The notes: generated from the sequence alone by a model not told the origin. 25,785 nt of DNA from Micavibrio aeruginosavorus (GCA_003241285.1 QFOT01000012.1:1-25785), one strand, 5' to 3'. Shown: positions 1 through 7,565, numbered from the stretch's first letter. Numbers and translations: made by a program.

Positions 1-1
1 C

Positions 2-442
2 TATGAGATTAAGGATTTAACACCGCCGCAGGAAACCTTGCGTGCCATGCAGGCACAAATCACCGCCGAACGTGAAAAACGCGCGCTTATCGCGCAGTCC
101 GAAGGTAAACGTCAGGAACAGATCAATTTGGCCGAAGGGGAACGCTCCGCTGCCATCGCCGCTTCTGAAGGCGAACGCGCCGCCGCCGTCAACGCCGCCG
201 AAGGGGAAGCGACAGCTCTGCGTTTGGTGGCGGATGCAACCGCCGACGCGATTGCCAAAGTCGCCTCCTCCATACAGATTCCGGGCGGTTATGAAGCAGT
301 CAATCTGAAAGTCGCCGAGCGCTATGTCGACGCGTTTGAAAAACTTGCCAAGACAAATAACACGATGATCATCCCGGCCAATACGGCGGATGTCGCGGGT
401 ATGATTACGACAGCGATGTCGGTGATTAAACAAACGAAGTAA
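2..442 (+). CDS. SPFH/band-7 (stomatin-like) protein, 3' part only
   Basis: The frame is open from the left window edge (Y-E-I-K-D-L-T-P-P at positions 2-28), so the start lies outside. The visible 146 residues are the end of an SPFH domain followed by the long helical region typical of stomatin/QmcA-like proteins: AER-KRA, then repeated EG-R/EGE steps rich in Ala, Glu and Arg that should form a coiled coil used in oligomerisation. Members are membrane-anchored scaffolds implicated in membrane microdomains and quality control of membrane proteins. The N-terminal membrane anchor is not visible. An internal TTG at 38 is not a credible start because the conserved frame continues upstream. An NfeD partner often sits beside such genes but none is seen here. 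Family assignment is firm; the exact subfamily is not. Confidence 0.85.
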   Translation, partial: YEIKDLTPPQETLRAMQAQITAEREKRALIAQSEGKRQEQINLAEGERSAAIAASEGERAAAVNAAEGEATALRLVADATADAIAKVASSIQIPGGYEAVNLKVAERYVDAFEKLAKTNNTMIIPANTADVAGMITTAMSVIKQTK

Positions 443-450
443 ACTCTGCG

Positions 451-513
451 CTTTCCCGGCGAAAGCGGGGATCTGGTTAAGTTGCATGAGACCCCCGCTT
501 TCGCGGGGGAAGC
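451..513. repeat. Paired palindromic repeat, copy 1
   Basis: Left unit 451-474 (CCCGGCGAAAGCGGGGATCT core) and right unit 489-513 (AGACCCCCGCTTTCGCGGGG core) are inverted copies separated by 14 nt. Each unit is itself a palindrome. The copy lies between two co-directional genes, and its right end reaches to within 9 nt of the HAD gene start. Confidence 0.85.
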
Positions 514-522
514 AGGAAAAGA

Positions 523-1221
523 ATGAACCAAATAAAATACATCTTCTGGGATAGCGACAATACCTTGATCGACACCTTCGCCCTGCATTGGGCGAAGCAT
601 GTGACGACATTGAAAAAATACGGCATTACGCTGGACGATCAATATAAAACCAAAATCCATCATAATAACGGGCAGCAAAATTGGGAATGGCTGACTGCCG
701 AGTTGGGCTTGCCTGCCCCGCAAGTACAGTATCTAGCCGAAATCGATGAATGGTATGCGGCCAATGCCCATAGGCTTGAATTTATGGACGGCATAAAGGA
801 AGCGCTTGAGTATTTCCATGACAAGGGGTTTAAGCAGTGCGTCGTATCCAATGGAAGAAAATCCTCCGTTTTGCCCGCGCACGAAGCGCTCGGGACGGAA
901 AAATATTTCAAGTTTATTCTGTGCAAGGAAGATTACGAAGGACGAAAGCCCGACCCTGCGCCGTATCTTGCGGCAATAAATAGAATGTCAGAAATTTTCA
1001 ACGTTCAGGTTTCTGCCACCGAATGCCTCGCCATCGAAGACGACCCTCTCGGCGTCGAAGCGGCAAAGAAAGCCGGCATGACGACAATTTTCAGACCGAC
1101 GAAATTGGTGGCACAGACTTCTGAGTTTGCGGATTATACAATTGACGAGGAAATTAATTTCCTTGAGCAAATACGCGATGCATTACCCGCAAATATTATT
1201 GCCAAGCCTGATTGGCATTAA
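523..1221 (+). CDS. HAD-family hydrolase (phosphatase, subfamily IA-like)
   Basis: A 232-residue haloacid-dehalogenase-superfamily protein, probably a soluble phosphatase. All four HAD motifs are present in order: motif I D10-S-D12-N-T (nucleophile and acid/base Asp), motif II S109-N-G, motif III lysine in G-R-K142-P-D-P, and motif IV E172-D173-D174. The cap lies between motifs I and II, as in the phosphoglycolate phosphatase/beta-phosphoglucomutase group. Motif I is DSDNT rather than the commoner DFDGT, and the substrate cannot be predicted. The ATG at 523 is preceded by a purine-rich GCAGGAAAAG stretch that can serve as ribosome binding site and directly follows repeat copy 1. The stop shares the TTAA at 1218-1221 with the convergent ppdK stop. 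Confidence 0.85.
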   Translation: MNQIKYIFWDSDNTLIDTFALHWAKHVTTLKKYGITLDDQYKTKIHHNNGQQNWEWLTAELGLPAPQVQYLAEIDEWYAANAHRLEFMDGIKEALEYFHDKGFKQCVVSNGRKSSVLPAHEALGTEKYFKFILCKEDYEGRKPDPAPYLAAINRMSEIFNVQVSATECLAIEDDPLGVEAAKKAGMTTIFRPTKLVAQTSEFADYTIDEEINFLEQIRDALPANIIAKPDWH

Positions 1222-3893
1222 GCCGCTTTCTTCGCTTTCTCTTGCGCTTTATTGCGAATAGCCGCTTGGGCCGCCGCCAGTCTTGCAATCGGCACGCGGA
1301 AGGCGGAGCAGGATACGTAATTCAATCCGGCACGTTCACAGAAATCGATCGAGTCCGGGTCGCCGCCATGTTCGCCGCAGATGCCGAGTTTGATGTCGGC
1401 GCGGGTTTTGCGGCCTTTGTCGCAGGCCATTTCGATCAGTTGTCCGACGCCTTCCTGATCAAGTGACACGAACGGGTCTTTGAGGAACAGGTTTTTCTCG
1501 ACATAGAATGGCAGGAAAGAACCCGCATCGTCGCGGCTCATGCCGAGCGTGGTTTGCGTCAGGTCGTTCGTCCCGAAGCTGAAGAACGCCGCCTCTTCCG
1601 CAATTTCATGCGCCATCAAGGCCGCGCGGGGAAGCTCGATCATCGTGCCGACGATATAATCGAGCGTCTTGCCCGCTTTTTCGAATACCTGTTTCGCCGC
1701 CTTATCGACGATGTTTTTCAAGAATTTGAGTTCATCCTTTGCCACGATCAGCGGGATCATGATTTCAGGAATGACATCGCCGACCTCGACCGCCGCTTCG
1801 AAAATCGCCACGGCCTGCATCTCGTAAATTTCCGGATAGGTAATACCGAGGCGGCAACCGCGATGGCCGAGCATCGGGTTGGATTCTTTGAGTTCATTCA
1901 AGCGGCGTTTTACAACTTCGTCCGATAAATTCGCCAGCTTTGCAAACTCTGCAATTTCCTTGTCTTCATGCGGCAGGAATTCGTGCAAAGGCGGATCGAG
2001 CAGACGGATCGTGACCGGCAGGCCCTTCATGATAGTGAACAATTCGGCGAAATCCTTACGCTGTTCCGGCAGCAACTTCGCCAATGCCTTGGCGCGTGCC
2101 TGCGAGTTCTCGGCAAAGATCATTTCGCGCACGTTTTGAATGCGGGAAGGTTCGAAGAACATATGTTCGGTCCGGCATAGGCCGATTCCTTCCGCGCCGA
2201 AATCACGCGCAACCCGCGCATCGTCCGGCGTTTCGGCATTGGCACGCACCTGCATGCGGCGCGTTTCATCCGCCCATTTCATGATGGTCGTGAAATCGCC
2301 CGACAATTCCGGCTGTAATGTTTCTACGCGGCCTTTGATAACTTCGCCCTTAGCACCATCAATGGTGAGAAGCTCGCCCTCGCGTATCTCAACACCGCCG
2401 ACTTTTAAAACTTTATTGGCGTAATCAACCTGAATGGACCCAGCCCCTGCAACGCACGGACGGCCCATGCCACGGGCGACAACAGCCGCGTGGCTCGTCA
2501 TGCCGCCGCGTGTGGTCAAAATACCTTTCGCCGCATGCATACCGTGAATATCTTCCGGCGAGGTTTCGATGCGGACCAGAATTACATCCTGCCCGGTTTT
2601 GGCTTTCGTTTCCGCGTCGTCGGAATTAAACACCGCAATCCCGCTGGCCGCGCCCGGAGAGGCAGGCAACCCTTTCGCGATCATATCTTTTTTCGCTTTC
2701 GGATCGAGCATCGGGTGAAGCAATTGATCCAGCGCGGAGGCATCAAGACGCAGCAAAGCCTCGTCCTTCGTAATCAATCCTTCATTCACCATATCGACGG
2801 CGATTTTCAGCGCCGCCGCCGCCGTGCGTTTTCCGGCGCGGGTTTGCAGCATATAGAGCTTGCCTTGTTGCACCGTGAATTCGATGTCCTGAATATCGCG
2901 GTAATGTTTCTCTAACTTCAAACGCACGTCATTCAACTGCGCAAAAACTTCCGGCATGGTTTCTTCCATACTCGGCGTGGTCAGGGATTCTTTTTCCTTT
3001 GCTTTGATCGACAAAGGTTGCGGCGTGCGGATACCGGCGACGACGTCTTCGCCCTGCGCATTGATCAAATATTCACCGTAGAAATAATTTTCGCCCGTCG
3101 ACGGATCGCGGGTAAAGGCGACGCCTGTCGAACAATCTTCGCCCATATTACCGAAGACCATCGATTGCACATTGACCGCCGTTCCCCATTCTTCCGGGAT
3201 CGCGTGAATGCGGCGATAAGTTACGGCACGCGGCGTCATCCATGACGTAAAGACCGCGCCAATCGCGCCCCATAATTGCTCCTGCGGATCTTCAGGAAAC
3301 GGACGCCCAAGCGAGCGATTGACCAGCTCTTTATAATCGGCGACGATTTCCTTCCAGCCTTCTGCCGTAATCTCGGTATCATTGGTGATTTTATGATCGC
3401 GTTTATAGTCTTCGAGAATGTCTTCGAAATCGTCATGCGAAACTTCCAGAACGACATCGCCATACATCTGGATAAAGCGGCGGTAGGAATCCCACGCAAA
3501 TCTTTCATCGCCGGATTTTTTCGCAAGGCCTTCGACGGTCTGGCTGTTCAGTCCCAGATTTAAAACGGTATCCATCATGCCCGGCATGGAGGCGCGCGCG
3601 CCGGAGCGGACCGACACTAAAAGCGGATTGGCCGCATCGCCGAACTTCATGCCGACAGATTTTTCGATAAAAGCGACCGCATCCGAAACCTGCTGCTTCA
3701 GCTCCGCCGGATATTGTTTTCCGTTTTTGTAAAAATGGGTGCAGACTTCCGTCGTGATCGTAAAGCCAGGAGGAACCGGCAGACCCAGCGACGCCATTTC
3801 GGCCAAATTCGCGCCCTTGCCGCCGAGCAAATTGCGCATCGAGCTATCGCCTTCAGATTTATCGCCGCCGAAGGTATAGGTCCATTTAGTCAT
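1218..3893 (-). CDS. ppdK: Pyruvate, phosphate dikinase
   Basis: An 891-residue enzyme interconverting pyruvate + ATP + Pi with phosphoenolpyruvate + AMP + PPi, central to gluconeogenesis or PPi-linked glycolysis. The N-terminal ATP-grasp domain opens with the family-typical F-G-G-D-K and L-G-G-K-G-A-N-L-A-E-M. The swivelling domain carries the phospho-carrier histidine at residue 468 (G-G-M-T-S-H-A-A-V-V-A-R-G-M-G). The C-terminal TIM barrel has G-T-N-D-L-T-Q and the catalytic Cys near residue 862 in Y-V-S-C-S-A-F-R-V-P. Length fits the bacterial family. I set the start at 3893 because CGGGAG lies a few bases upstream and the protein begins M-T-K-W like relatives; the extra 20 codons possible to 3953 translate repeat copy 2. 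Downstream of the GNAT gene, with a repeat between. Confidence 0.97.
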   Translation of the reverse strand: MTKWTYTFGGDKSEGDSSMRNLLGGKGANLAEMASLGLPVPPGFTITTEVCTHFYKNGKQYPAELKQQVSDAVAFIEKSVGMKFGDAANPLLVSVRSGARASMPGMMDTVLNLGLNSQTVEGLAKKSGDERFAWDSYRRFIQMYGDVVLEVSHDDFEDILEDYKRDHKITNDTEITAEGWKEIVADYKELVNRSLGRPFPEDPQEQLWGAIGAVFTSWMTPRAVTYRRIHAIPEEWGTAVNVQSMVFGNMGEDCSTGVAFTRDPSTGENYFYGEYLINAQGEDVVAGIRTPQPLSIKAKEKESLTTPSMEETMPEVFAQLNDVRLKLEKHYRDIQDIEFTVQQGKLYMLQTRAGKRTAAAALKIAVDMVNEGLITKDEALLRLDASALDQLLHPMLDPKAKKDMIAKGLPASPGAASGIAVFNSDDAETKAKTGQDVILVRIETSPEDIHGMHAAKGILTTRGGMTSHAAVVARGMGRPCVAGAGSIQVDYANKVLKVGGVEIREGELLTIDGAKGEVIKGRVETLQPELSGDFTTIMKWADETRRMQVRANAETPDDARVARDFGAEGIGLCRTEHMFFEPSRIQNVREMIFAENSQARAKALAKLLPEQRKDFAELFTIMKGLPVTIRLLDPPLHEFLPHEDKEIAEFAKLANLSDEVVKRRLNELKESNPMLGHRGCRLGITYPEIYEMQAVAIFEAAVEVGDVIPEIMIPLIVAKDELKFLKNIVDKAAKQVFEKAGKTLDYIVGTMIELPRAALMAHEIAEEAAFFSFGTNDLTQTTLGMSRDDAGSFLPFYVEKNLFLKDPFVSLDQEGVGQLIEMACDKGRKTRADIKLGICGEHGGDPDSIDFCERAGLNYVSCSAFRVPIARLAAAQAAIRNKAQEKAKKAA

Positions 3894-3921
3894 GTGTAGA
3901 ACTCCCGAGAAAAAACTTTGT

Positions 3922-3986
3922 GCTTTTCCCGCGCAGGCGGGAATCCGGAGCAATTGGCACGAGATCCCCGCTTTCGCGGGGAAAGC
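3922..3986. repeat. Paired palindromic repeat, copy 2
   Basis: Left unit near 3922-3946 (TTCCCGCGCAGGCGGGAATC core) and right unit 3962-3986 (AGATCCCCGCTTTCGCGGGG core), inverted, about 15 nt apart. It lies between the GNAT and ppdK genes, both on minus. The left unit is the GCGCAGGC loop variant and the right unit the CTTTCG variant, so the two halves are not identical. Confidence 0.85.
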
Positions 3987-3995
3987 AATTCCGGC

Positions 3996-4502
3996 CTAGT
4001 TTAGCCGCTTGATCATCATCAGGCAAAGCTCATCATCGACTTTATACAATTGTCCCGGCATGACTGCTTTGCGTTCATAGACGATCCCACCGCCATCGGG
4101 CTCATAGCCCATCTTGACGTAAAGGCGCTGCGCTTTACCATAATTTGAATAAAGCCCGACGCCAATCCCGATCATGTCATGACCTTCCGAAAGCGCTTTA
4201 TTTTCACAATACTTGATCAGCTCCACCGCCAGCCCGTTCCGGCGAAAATCGGGCAATATATATAAATCCTGAATTTCAGGAATTCCGAGGCTGCGAAAAG
4301 GCTGGTATTGCGGGTTTTTCTGATACTGAGCGTATCCGGCCAGATCGCCCCCTTTAAAAATCAGCATCACCTCGCGGCTGCCGCTTTCCTGCTCTTGCAG
4401 GCAACGCTCGAAATAGCCGCTCTCCGTCACATGGTTTTCCACGCCGGAAAGACGGTAAAGCATTGCCAGATCGTCACTTGCGGCTTTTCTTATCTCTGTC
4501 AT
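3996..4502 (-). CDS. GNAT-family N-acetyltransferase
   Basis: A 168-residue protein with the Gcn5-related acetyltransferase fold, transferring an acetyl group from acetyl-CoA to an unknown amine. The acetyl-CoA pyrophosphate loop (motif A) is seen as I-L-P-D-F-R-R-N-G-L-A at residues 82-92, preceded by the strand I-Q-D-L-Y-I-L. The C-terminal part has the usual A-Q-R-L-Y-x-K-M-G-Y. Substrate cannot be inferred. It ends in TAG, used normally here. The start codon at 4502 has no Shine-Dalgarno but a TATAAA box 6 nt upstream, suggesting a leaderless mRNA. It diverges from the small exported-protein gene, the two sharing an overlapping promoter region. Confidence 0.85.
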   Translation of the reverse strand: MTEIRKAASDDLAMLYRLSGVENHVTESGYFERCLQEQESGSREVMLIFKGGDLAGYAQYQKNPQYQPFRSLGIPEIQDLYILPDFRRNGLAVELIKYCENKALSEGHDMIGIGVGLYSNYGKAQRLYVKMGYEPDGGGIVYERKAVMPGQLYKVDDELCLMMIKRLN

Positions 4503-4508
4503 ATGGTA

Positions 4509-4537
4509 TTTATAAACGCTATGCAGTCACAACCCAA
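4509..4537 (-). promoter_or_regulatory. Putative sigma70 promoter of the GNAT gene, overlapping a divergent -10
   Basis: On the minus strand, TTGGGT (4537-4532), a 17-nt spacer and TATAAA (4514-4509) are followed after 6 nt by the GNAT ATG. The octamer TTTATAAA at 4509-4516 is a palindrome, so the plus strand also reads TATAAA (4511-4516) just 4 nt before the ATG at 4521. The plus strand lacks a good -35. The two -10 boxes would overlap and compete. Inferred from consensus matching only. Confidence 0.4.
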
Positions 4538-4832
4538 TATCCTGATCGGCTTTATAAGTATATTTATTCTCTTCGCCTCGCTTTGGGCTTTTCCCGCTCA
4601 TGCTCAGGTCACGACGAACTGGAAGACCTATACAAGCATTCCTAAAACCGGCAGGCTGCCGCCAGCACAGGCGCAAAAGACCCTGCCCCGCCAGGAACCC
4701 AAACTGATCAAGGCCCCCAGCGAAAAGCCGCAATTAAAGGTAAAGCCGGACGGTACGAAAGTCATCCAGAAGAAATTCAAATTAAAGCGGAAAAACCGCA
4801 ATGATGGTTTCTGGTCAAACCTGTTCGATTGA
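4521..4832 (+). CDS. Small exported basic protein of unknown function
   Basis: A 103-residue protein not recognised as a known family. The N-terminus looks like a signal peptide: a hydrophobic stretch (I-L-I-G-F-I-S-I-F-I-L-F-A-S) ending in F-P-A-H-A-Q, with likely cleavage after A-H-A at about residue 28. The mature part is short, proline- and lysine-rich, and ends with a strongly basic segment (K-F-K-L-K-R-K-N-R-N) then W-S-N-L-F-D, so it is probably periplasmic or surface-associated. An ATG at 4503 is also in frame, but the 4521 start gives a more normal signal peptide. No Shine-Dalgarno is seen at either. The open frame further upstream to 4308 is antisense to the GNAT gene and not credible. 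It precedes glyS by 41 nt and may be co-transcribed with it. Confidence 0.6.
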   Translation: MQSQPNILIGFISIFILFASLWAFPAHAQVTTNWKTYTSIPKTGRLPPAQAQKTLPRQEPKLIKAPSEKPQLKVKPDGTKVIQKKFKLKRKNRNDGFWSNLFD

Positions 4833-4873
4833 TTTATAAAACACCCCAGAATTTAATTTAGAGGCTTCCCCCC

Positions 4874-6385
4874 ATGAGTGATACCAATCCTGCCGTTAAA
4901 GATATGCCAAAAGATATGAAAGATATCGTTGCCCTGTGCAAACGCCGCGGCTTTATTTTTCAGGCATCTGAAATCTATGGCGGCATTAACGGTTTCTGGG
5001 ATTACGGCCCGCTTGGCGTCGAGCTGAAAAACAATGTTCGCGACCTTTGGTGGAAATCCATGGTCACCTGCCCGCCGATTGGACCGGATGGCCTGCCGGT
5101 CGATATCGTCGGTTTAGACAGCGCGATCATTCAAAACCCGGAAGTCTGGGTAGCGTCGGGCCATGTCGGCGGATTTACCGATCCGATGGTCGATTGCAAG
5201 GAAACCAAGAAGCGATATCGTGAAGATCATCTTGTCGTTTACATTACCGATAGTGTTTGGCCTGCATTTCATCAAGAAACAGAAATTTTCGATATTGATA
5301 AAAGACTTAGGAAATTAGGCATAAAAGAACCTCGAGACGTCCTACAAGCTAAGAATCTTACCGCAATACCGTTAGAAGATTATAAGAAAATTGTAGGTCC
5401 AGATGCTAAAGAAGCAGGTACACTGACTGAACCAAAAGCATTCAATCTTTTATTTGAATCCAAGACAGGCGCGACGCAGGACCAAACTGTCTATCTTCGC
5501 GGTGAAACGGCGCAGGGTATTTTCATCAACTATAAAAATGTGCTCGATTCATCGCGCGTGCGCGTACCATTCGGTATAGCGCAAATCGGTAAAGCCTTCC
5601 GTAACGAAGTAAACCCGCGCAATTTTATCTTCCGTTCACGAGAATTCGAACAGATGGAAATGGAATGGTTCTGCCATCCATCCGAAGCCAAAATGTGGTT
5701 CGATTTCTGGGTCGAGCAGCGCAAAATCTGGTGGGAAAAAATCGGTCTGAAAAGCGACGATATCCTTATGCGTCCGCATGATGCCGATGAACTGGTTTTC
5801 TATTCCCAGCAGACTTACGATATCGAATACCGTTTCCCGTTCACGTCGCCGGGCTTTGGCGAATTGGAAGGTATTGCCTATCGTACCGATTACGATTTGA
5901 CCCAGCACCAGACGCATTCCAAAACCAAGCTGGAATATATGGATCCAATTACAAACGAGAAATTCATGCCGCATGTGATCGAGCCTGCCGCAGGTCTGAC
6001 ACGCGGCGTTCTGGCCCTTCTCTGCGAAGCCTATACAGTCGATCCAAACCGCCCGTCGGGCATGTATATGAATTTCCATCCGGCCCTCGCCCCGAAAAAA
6101 GCCGCGATCCTGCCACTCACCGCCAAGGACGAGCATCCGGTTATCGCGACGAAGCTGTATCTGGAATTGCGTAATGAATTCGCAGTCGATCTGGATATTA
6201 AACAGAATATCGGTAAGCGTTACGCGCGTCAGGATGAAATAGGCACGCCGTATTGCTTTACCATCGACAACGATACGGTTTCAGACGGAACGGTAACGGT
6301 GCGCGAACGCAATACGATGGCGCAGGAACGCATCAGCCTCGATAACGTGGCGGAATATCTGCGGAAAAATATTAAAGCGATTTAA
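4874..6385 (+). CDS. glyS: Glycyl-tRNA synthetase, single-chain homodimeric type
   Basis: A 503-residue class II aminoacyl-tRNA synthetase that charges tRNA-Gly in the cytoplasm. It is the eukaryote/Thermus-type alpha2 enzyme, not the GlyQ+GlyS alpha2beta2 type. The N-terminus has R-R-G-F-I-F-Q-A-S-E-I-Y-G-G and W-D-Y-G-P-L-G. Motif 2 is F-R-N-E-V-N-P-R-N-F-I-F-R followed by R-E-F-E-Q-M-E. Motif 3 is near G-L-T-R-G-V-L-A-L-L, and a C-terminal anticodon-binding domain follows. Residues about 113-196, the insertion between motifs 1 and 2, are encoded by an AT-rich patch with atypical codons and lack cysteine-rich zinc-type motifs. The sequence reads R-G-E-T-A-Q-G where R-P-E-T-A-Q-G is usual. 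An AGAGG lies upstream of the ATG. Its stop shares TTAA with the convergent 6382 gene. Confidence 0.95.
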   Translation: MSDTNPAVKDMPKDMKDIVALCKRRGFIFQASEIYGGINGFWDYGPLGVELKNNVRDLWWKSMVTCPPIGPDGLPVDIVGLDSAIIQNPEVWVASGHVGGFTDPMVDCKETKKRYREDHLVVYITDSVWPAFHQETEIFDIDKRLRKLGIKEPRDVLQAKNLTAIPLEDYKKIVGPDAKEAGTLTEPKAFNLLFESKTGATQDQTVYLRGETAQGIFINYKNVLDSSRVRVPFGIAQIGKAFRNEVNPRNFIFRSREFEQMEMEWFCHPSEAKMWFDFWVEQRKIWWEKIGLKSDDILMRPHDADELVFYSQQTYDIEYRFPFTSPGFGELEGIAYRTDYDLTQHQTHSKTKLEYMDPITNEKFMPHVIEPAAGLTRGVLALLCEAYTVDPNRPSGMYMNFHPALAPKKAAILPLTAKDEHPVIATKLYLELRNEFAVDLDIKQNIGKRYARQDEIGTPYCFTIDNDTVSDGTVTVRERNTMAQERISLDNVAEYLRKNIKAI

Positions 6386-6663
6386 GGGGTTTTGGGCTTC
6401 GGGGGTTCATACCCTGCGGCTCTTAATTTCCGCTGGATTTCAGGATCGACATCATCGAAAGACGGCTTTGGCTTTTCAGACTTATTCTCGCCTGATGCCG
6501 AGCTGGCGGCGTCTTCAGCGGCCTTGCGGCCTTTTACGCTCTCCTGTGCCGCGTGGAAATCACGGGCGGCTTGGGCATCTTCAACCGGGTTTACTTTTCC
6601 AGCCTTCTCGATAAAGGCTTTTACCGCGTCAATTCCGGGTGGATTAGGGCCGATTTTCGTCAT
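6382..6663 (-). CDS. Small hypothetical protein (93 aa), coupled to the 57-aa gene upstream
   Basis: Not recognised. The predicted protein is soluble and charged, with an N-terminal segment rich in proline and glycine, a helical middle (residues about 12-50, alternating Ala/Glu/Lys/Asp), a Ser/Ala/Lys low-complexity linker, and a C-terminal D-P-E-I-Q-R-K-L-R-A-A-G-Y-E-P-P that looks like the most conserved-looking part. No signal peptide, membrane segment or catalytic motif. The start ATG overlaps the TGA of the 57-codon gene in an ATGA (6660-6663), a geometry typical of translational coupling, which supports both being real. The stop shares TTAA 6382-6385 with glyS. It would be the last gene of a trmN6-like operon. 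Confidence 0.6.
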   Translation of the reverse strand: MTKIGPNPPGIDAVKAFIEKAGKVNPVEDAQAARDFHAAQESVKGRKAAEDAASSASGENKSEKPKPSFDDVDPEIQRKLRAAGYEPPKPKTP

Positions 6664-6833
6664 TGTGGAGAGGGGCCGCCAAAGCCCAGACGCTGCGCCC
6701 AGCCCTTTTTCGGTGGCAGTGGCGGCTGTTTATCCGCCTGATCAAGCTTGGAGACGAGATCGCCGAATATTTCCGACGCTTCTCTTTTTTCCGCCTCACT
6801 AATAGGCCTTCTAGGACGTATAACATTACTCAT
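6660..6833 (-). CDS. Short hypothetical gene (57 aa)
   Basis: An unrecognised 57-codon frame, ATG at 6833, TGA at 6660-6662. It begins M-S-N-V-I-R-P-R-R-P-I-S-E-A-E-K-R-E-A and ends P-K-K-G-W-A-Q-R-L-G-F-G-G, with an amphipathic helix-like stretch at residues about 12-35 and a proline-rich hinge. Support comes from context: it starts 20 nt after the methyltransferase stop, on the same strand, and its stop overlaps the next start as ATGA. No Shine-Dalgarno is evident; translation may depend on the upstream gene. No membrane segment or toxin-antitoxin signature is seen. An overlapping 60-codon frame in another register (to 6826) lacks this coupling and was not chosen. Confidence 0.5.
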   Translation of the reverse strand: MSNVIRPRRPISEAEKREASEIFGDLVSKLDQADKQPPLPPKKGWAQRLGFGGPSPQ

Positions 6834-6853
6834 GGCATATTAACCCATATTAA

Positions 6854-7561
6854 TCAGATTTTGTTCCCGCTCCGCAGCACGGAGTCGGCTTCCATTGTAT
6901 ATGAACCGTCTTTTTGATGCAAAATAAGTCCGGGCAATATCCTTGCCGGGGTCTGGCGGTCCTTGATTGCCCTGATAATCACCCTTTTCGCCTCCGCGCC
7001 TTCGCGTTGCCAGAGGGGGATTATTTCAATCGCGCCGAAGCTTTTACCCATAGATTGCAGAATCTTATCGATCCCGCCGCCCGGGTAGATGATCGTCATC
7101 GTGCCATTGGATTTTACCAGCCGATGCGCCGCCTTGATCCAGTCCCTGATACTCAAATCCTCGTCGACATGCCCATTGGCCTGCGCTTTCCCGGGATCAG
7201 GGGATGACAGATGCGCTCCCGCTTCAAAAAACGGCGGGTTGAGCATGACATGATCGAAAGTCGGGCTGTCGAAATGGCGAATATCGGCAGCCGTAAAATC
7301 GGCGGCTTTACCGTTTAACTCATTATTCTTCTGCGCCAGAGCGACATATTCTTCATTAATGTCGATCCCTGTTAGCCTCGCCTCTACGCGCCATAACAGG
7401 CAAAAAGACGCACCGCCGACGCCGCAGCCCATATCCAGAACCGTCTGCCCGGCTTTCGCCGAAACCGCCGCCGCCAGCATCACGGAATCAAGGCTGGTGC
7501 GAAATCCGCCTTCGGGCTGCAAAAGCCGGACTTTTTTGTCGAGAACGTAGATTTCTGTCAT
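6854..7561 (-). CDS. tRNA1(Val) A37 N6-methyltransferase-like protein (TrmN6/YfiC family)
   Basis: A 235-residue SAM-dependent Rossmann-fold methyltransferase. SAM-binding motif I is D-M-G-C-G-V-G-G at residues 43-50, the acidic residue after strand 2 is in G-I-D-I-N, and the amino-methyltransferase catalytic motif is N-P-P-F-F at 108-112. The early Q-P-E-G-G-F-R-T-S-L-D-S-V-M-L-A resembles TrmN6, which methylates N6 of A37 in tRNA1(Val); related enzymes such as PrmC share the NPP motif but differ at the N-terminus. I chose the ATG at 7561 because frames extending to 7774 merely translate repeat copy 3 (I-P-A-C-A-G-M). It heads a probable operon with the two small genes downstream, and diverges from the prenyl synthase gene. 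Confidence 0.85.
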   Translation of the reverse strand: MTEIYVLDKKVRLLQPEGGFRTSLDSVMLAAAVSAKAGQTVLDMGCGVGGASFCLLWRVEARLTGIDINEEYVALAQKNNELNGKAADFTAADIRHFDSPTFDHVMLNPPFFEAGAHLSSPDPGKAQANGHVDEDLSIRDWIKAAHRLVKSNGTMTIIYPGGGIDKILQSMGKSFGAIEIIPLWQREGAEAKRVIIRAIKDRQTPARILPGLILHQKDGSYTMEADSVLRSGNKI

Positions 7562-7565
7562 TACT

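Noticed and set aside
17..610. 197-codon minus frame antisense to the SPFH gene and crossing repeat copy 1
   Set aside because: It is the shadow of two real plus-strand genes and translates the repeat; no recognisable protein.
3894..3953. Twenty extra N-terminal codons of pyruvate phosphate dikinase
   Set aside because: They translate repeat copy 2 (I-P-A-C-A-G-K), and a good ribosome-binding site sits before the ATG at 3893.
4308..4520. Longer plus-strand frame upstream of the small exported protein
   Set aside because: Entirely antisense to the GNAT gene; the signal peptide only begins at the 4521 start.
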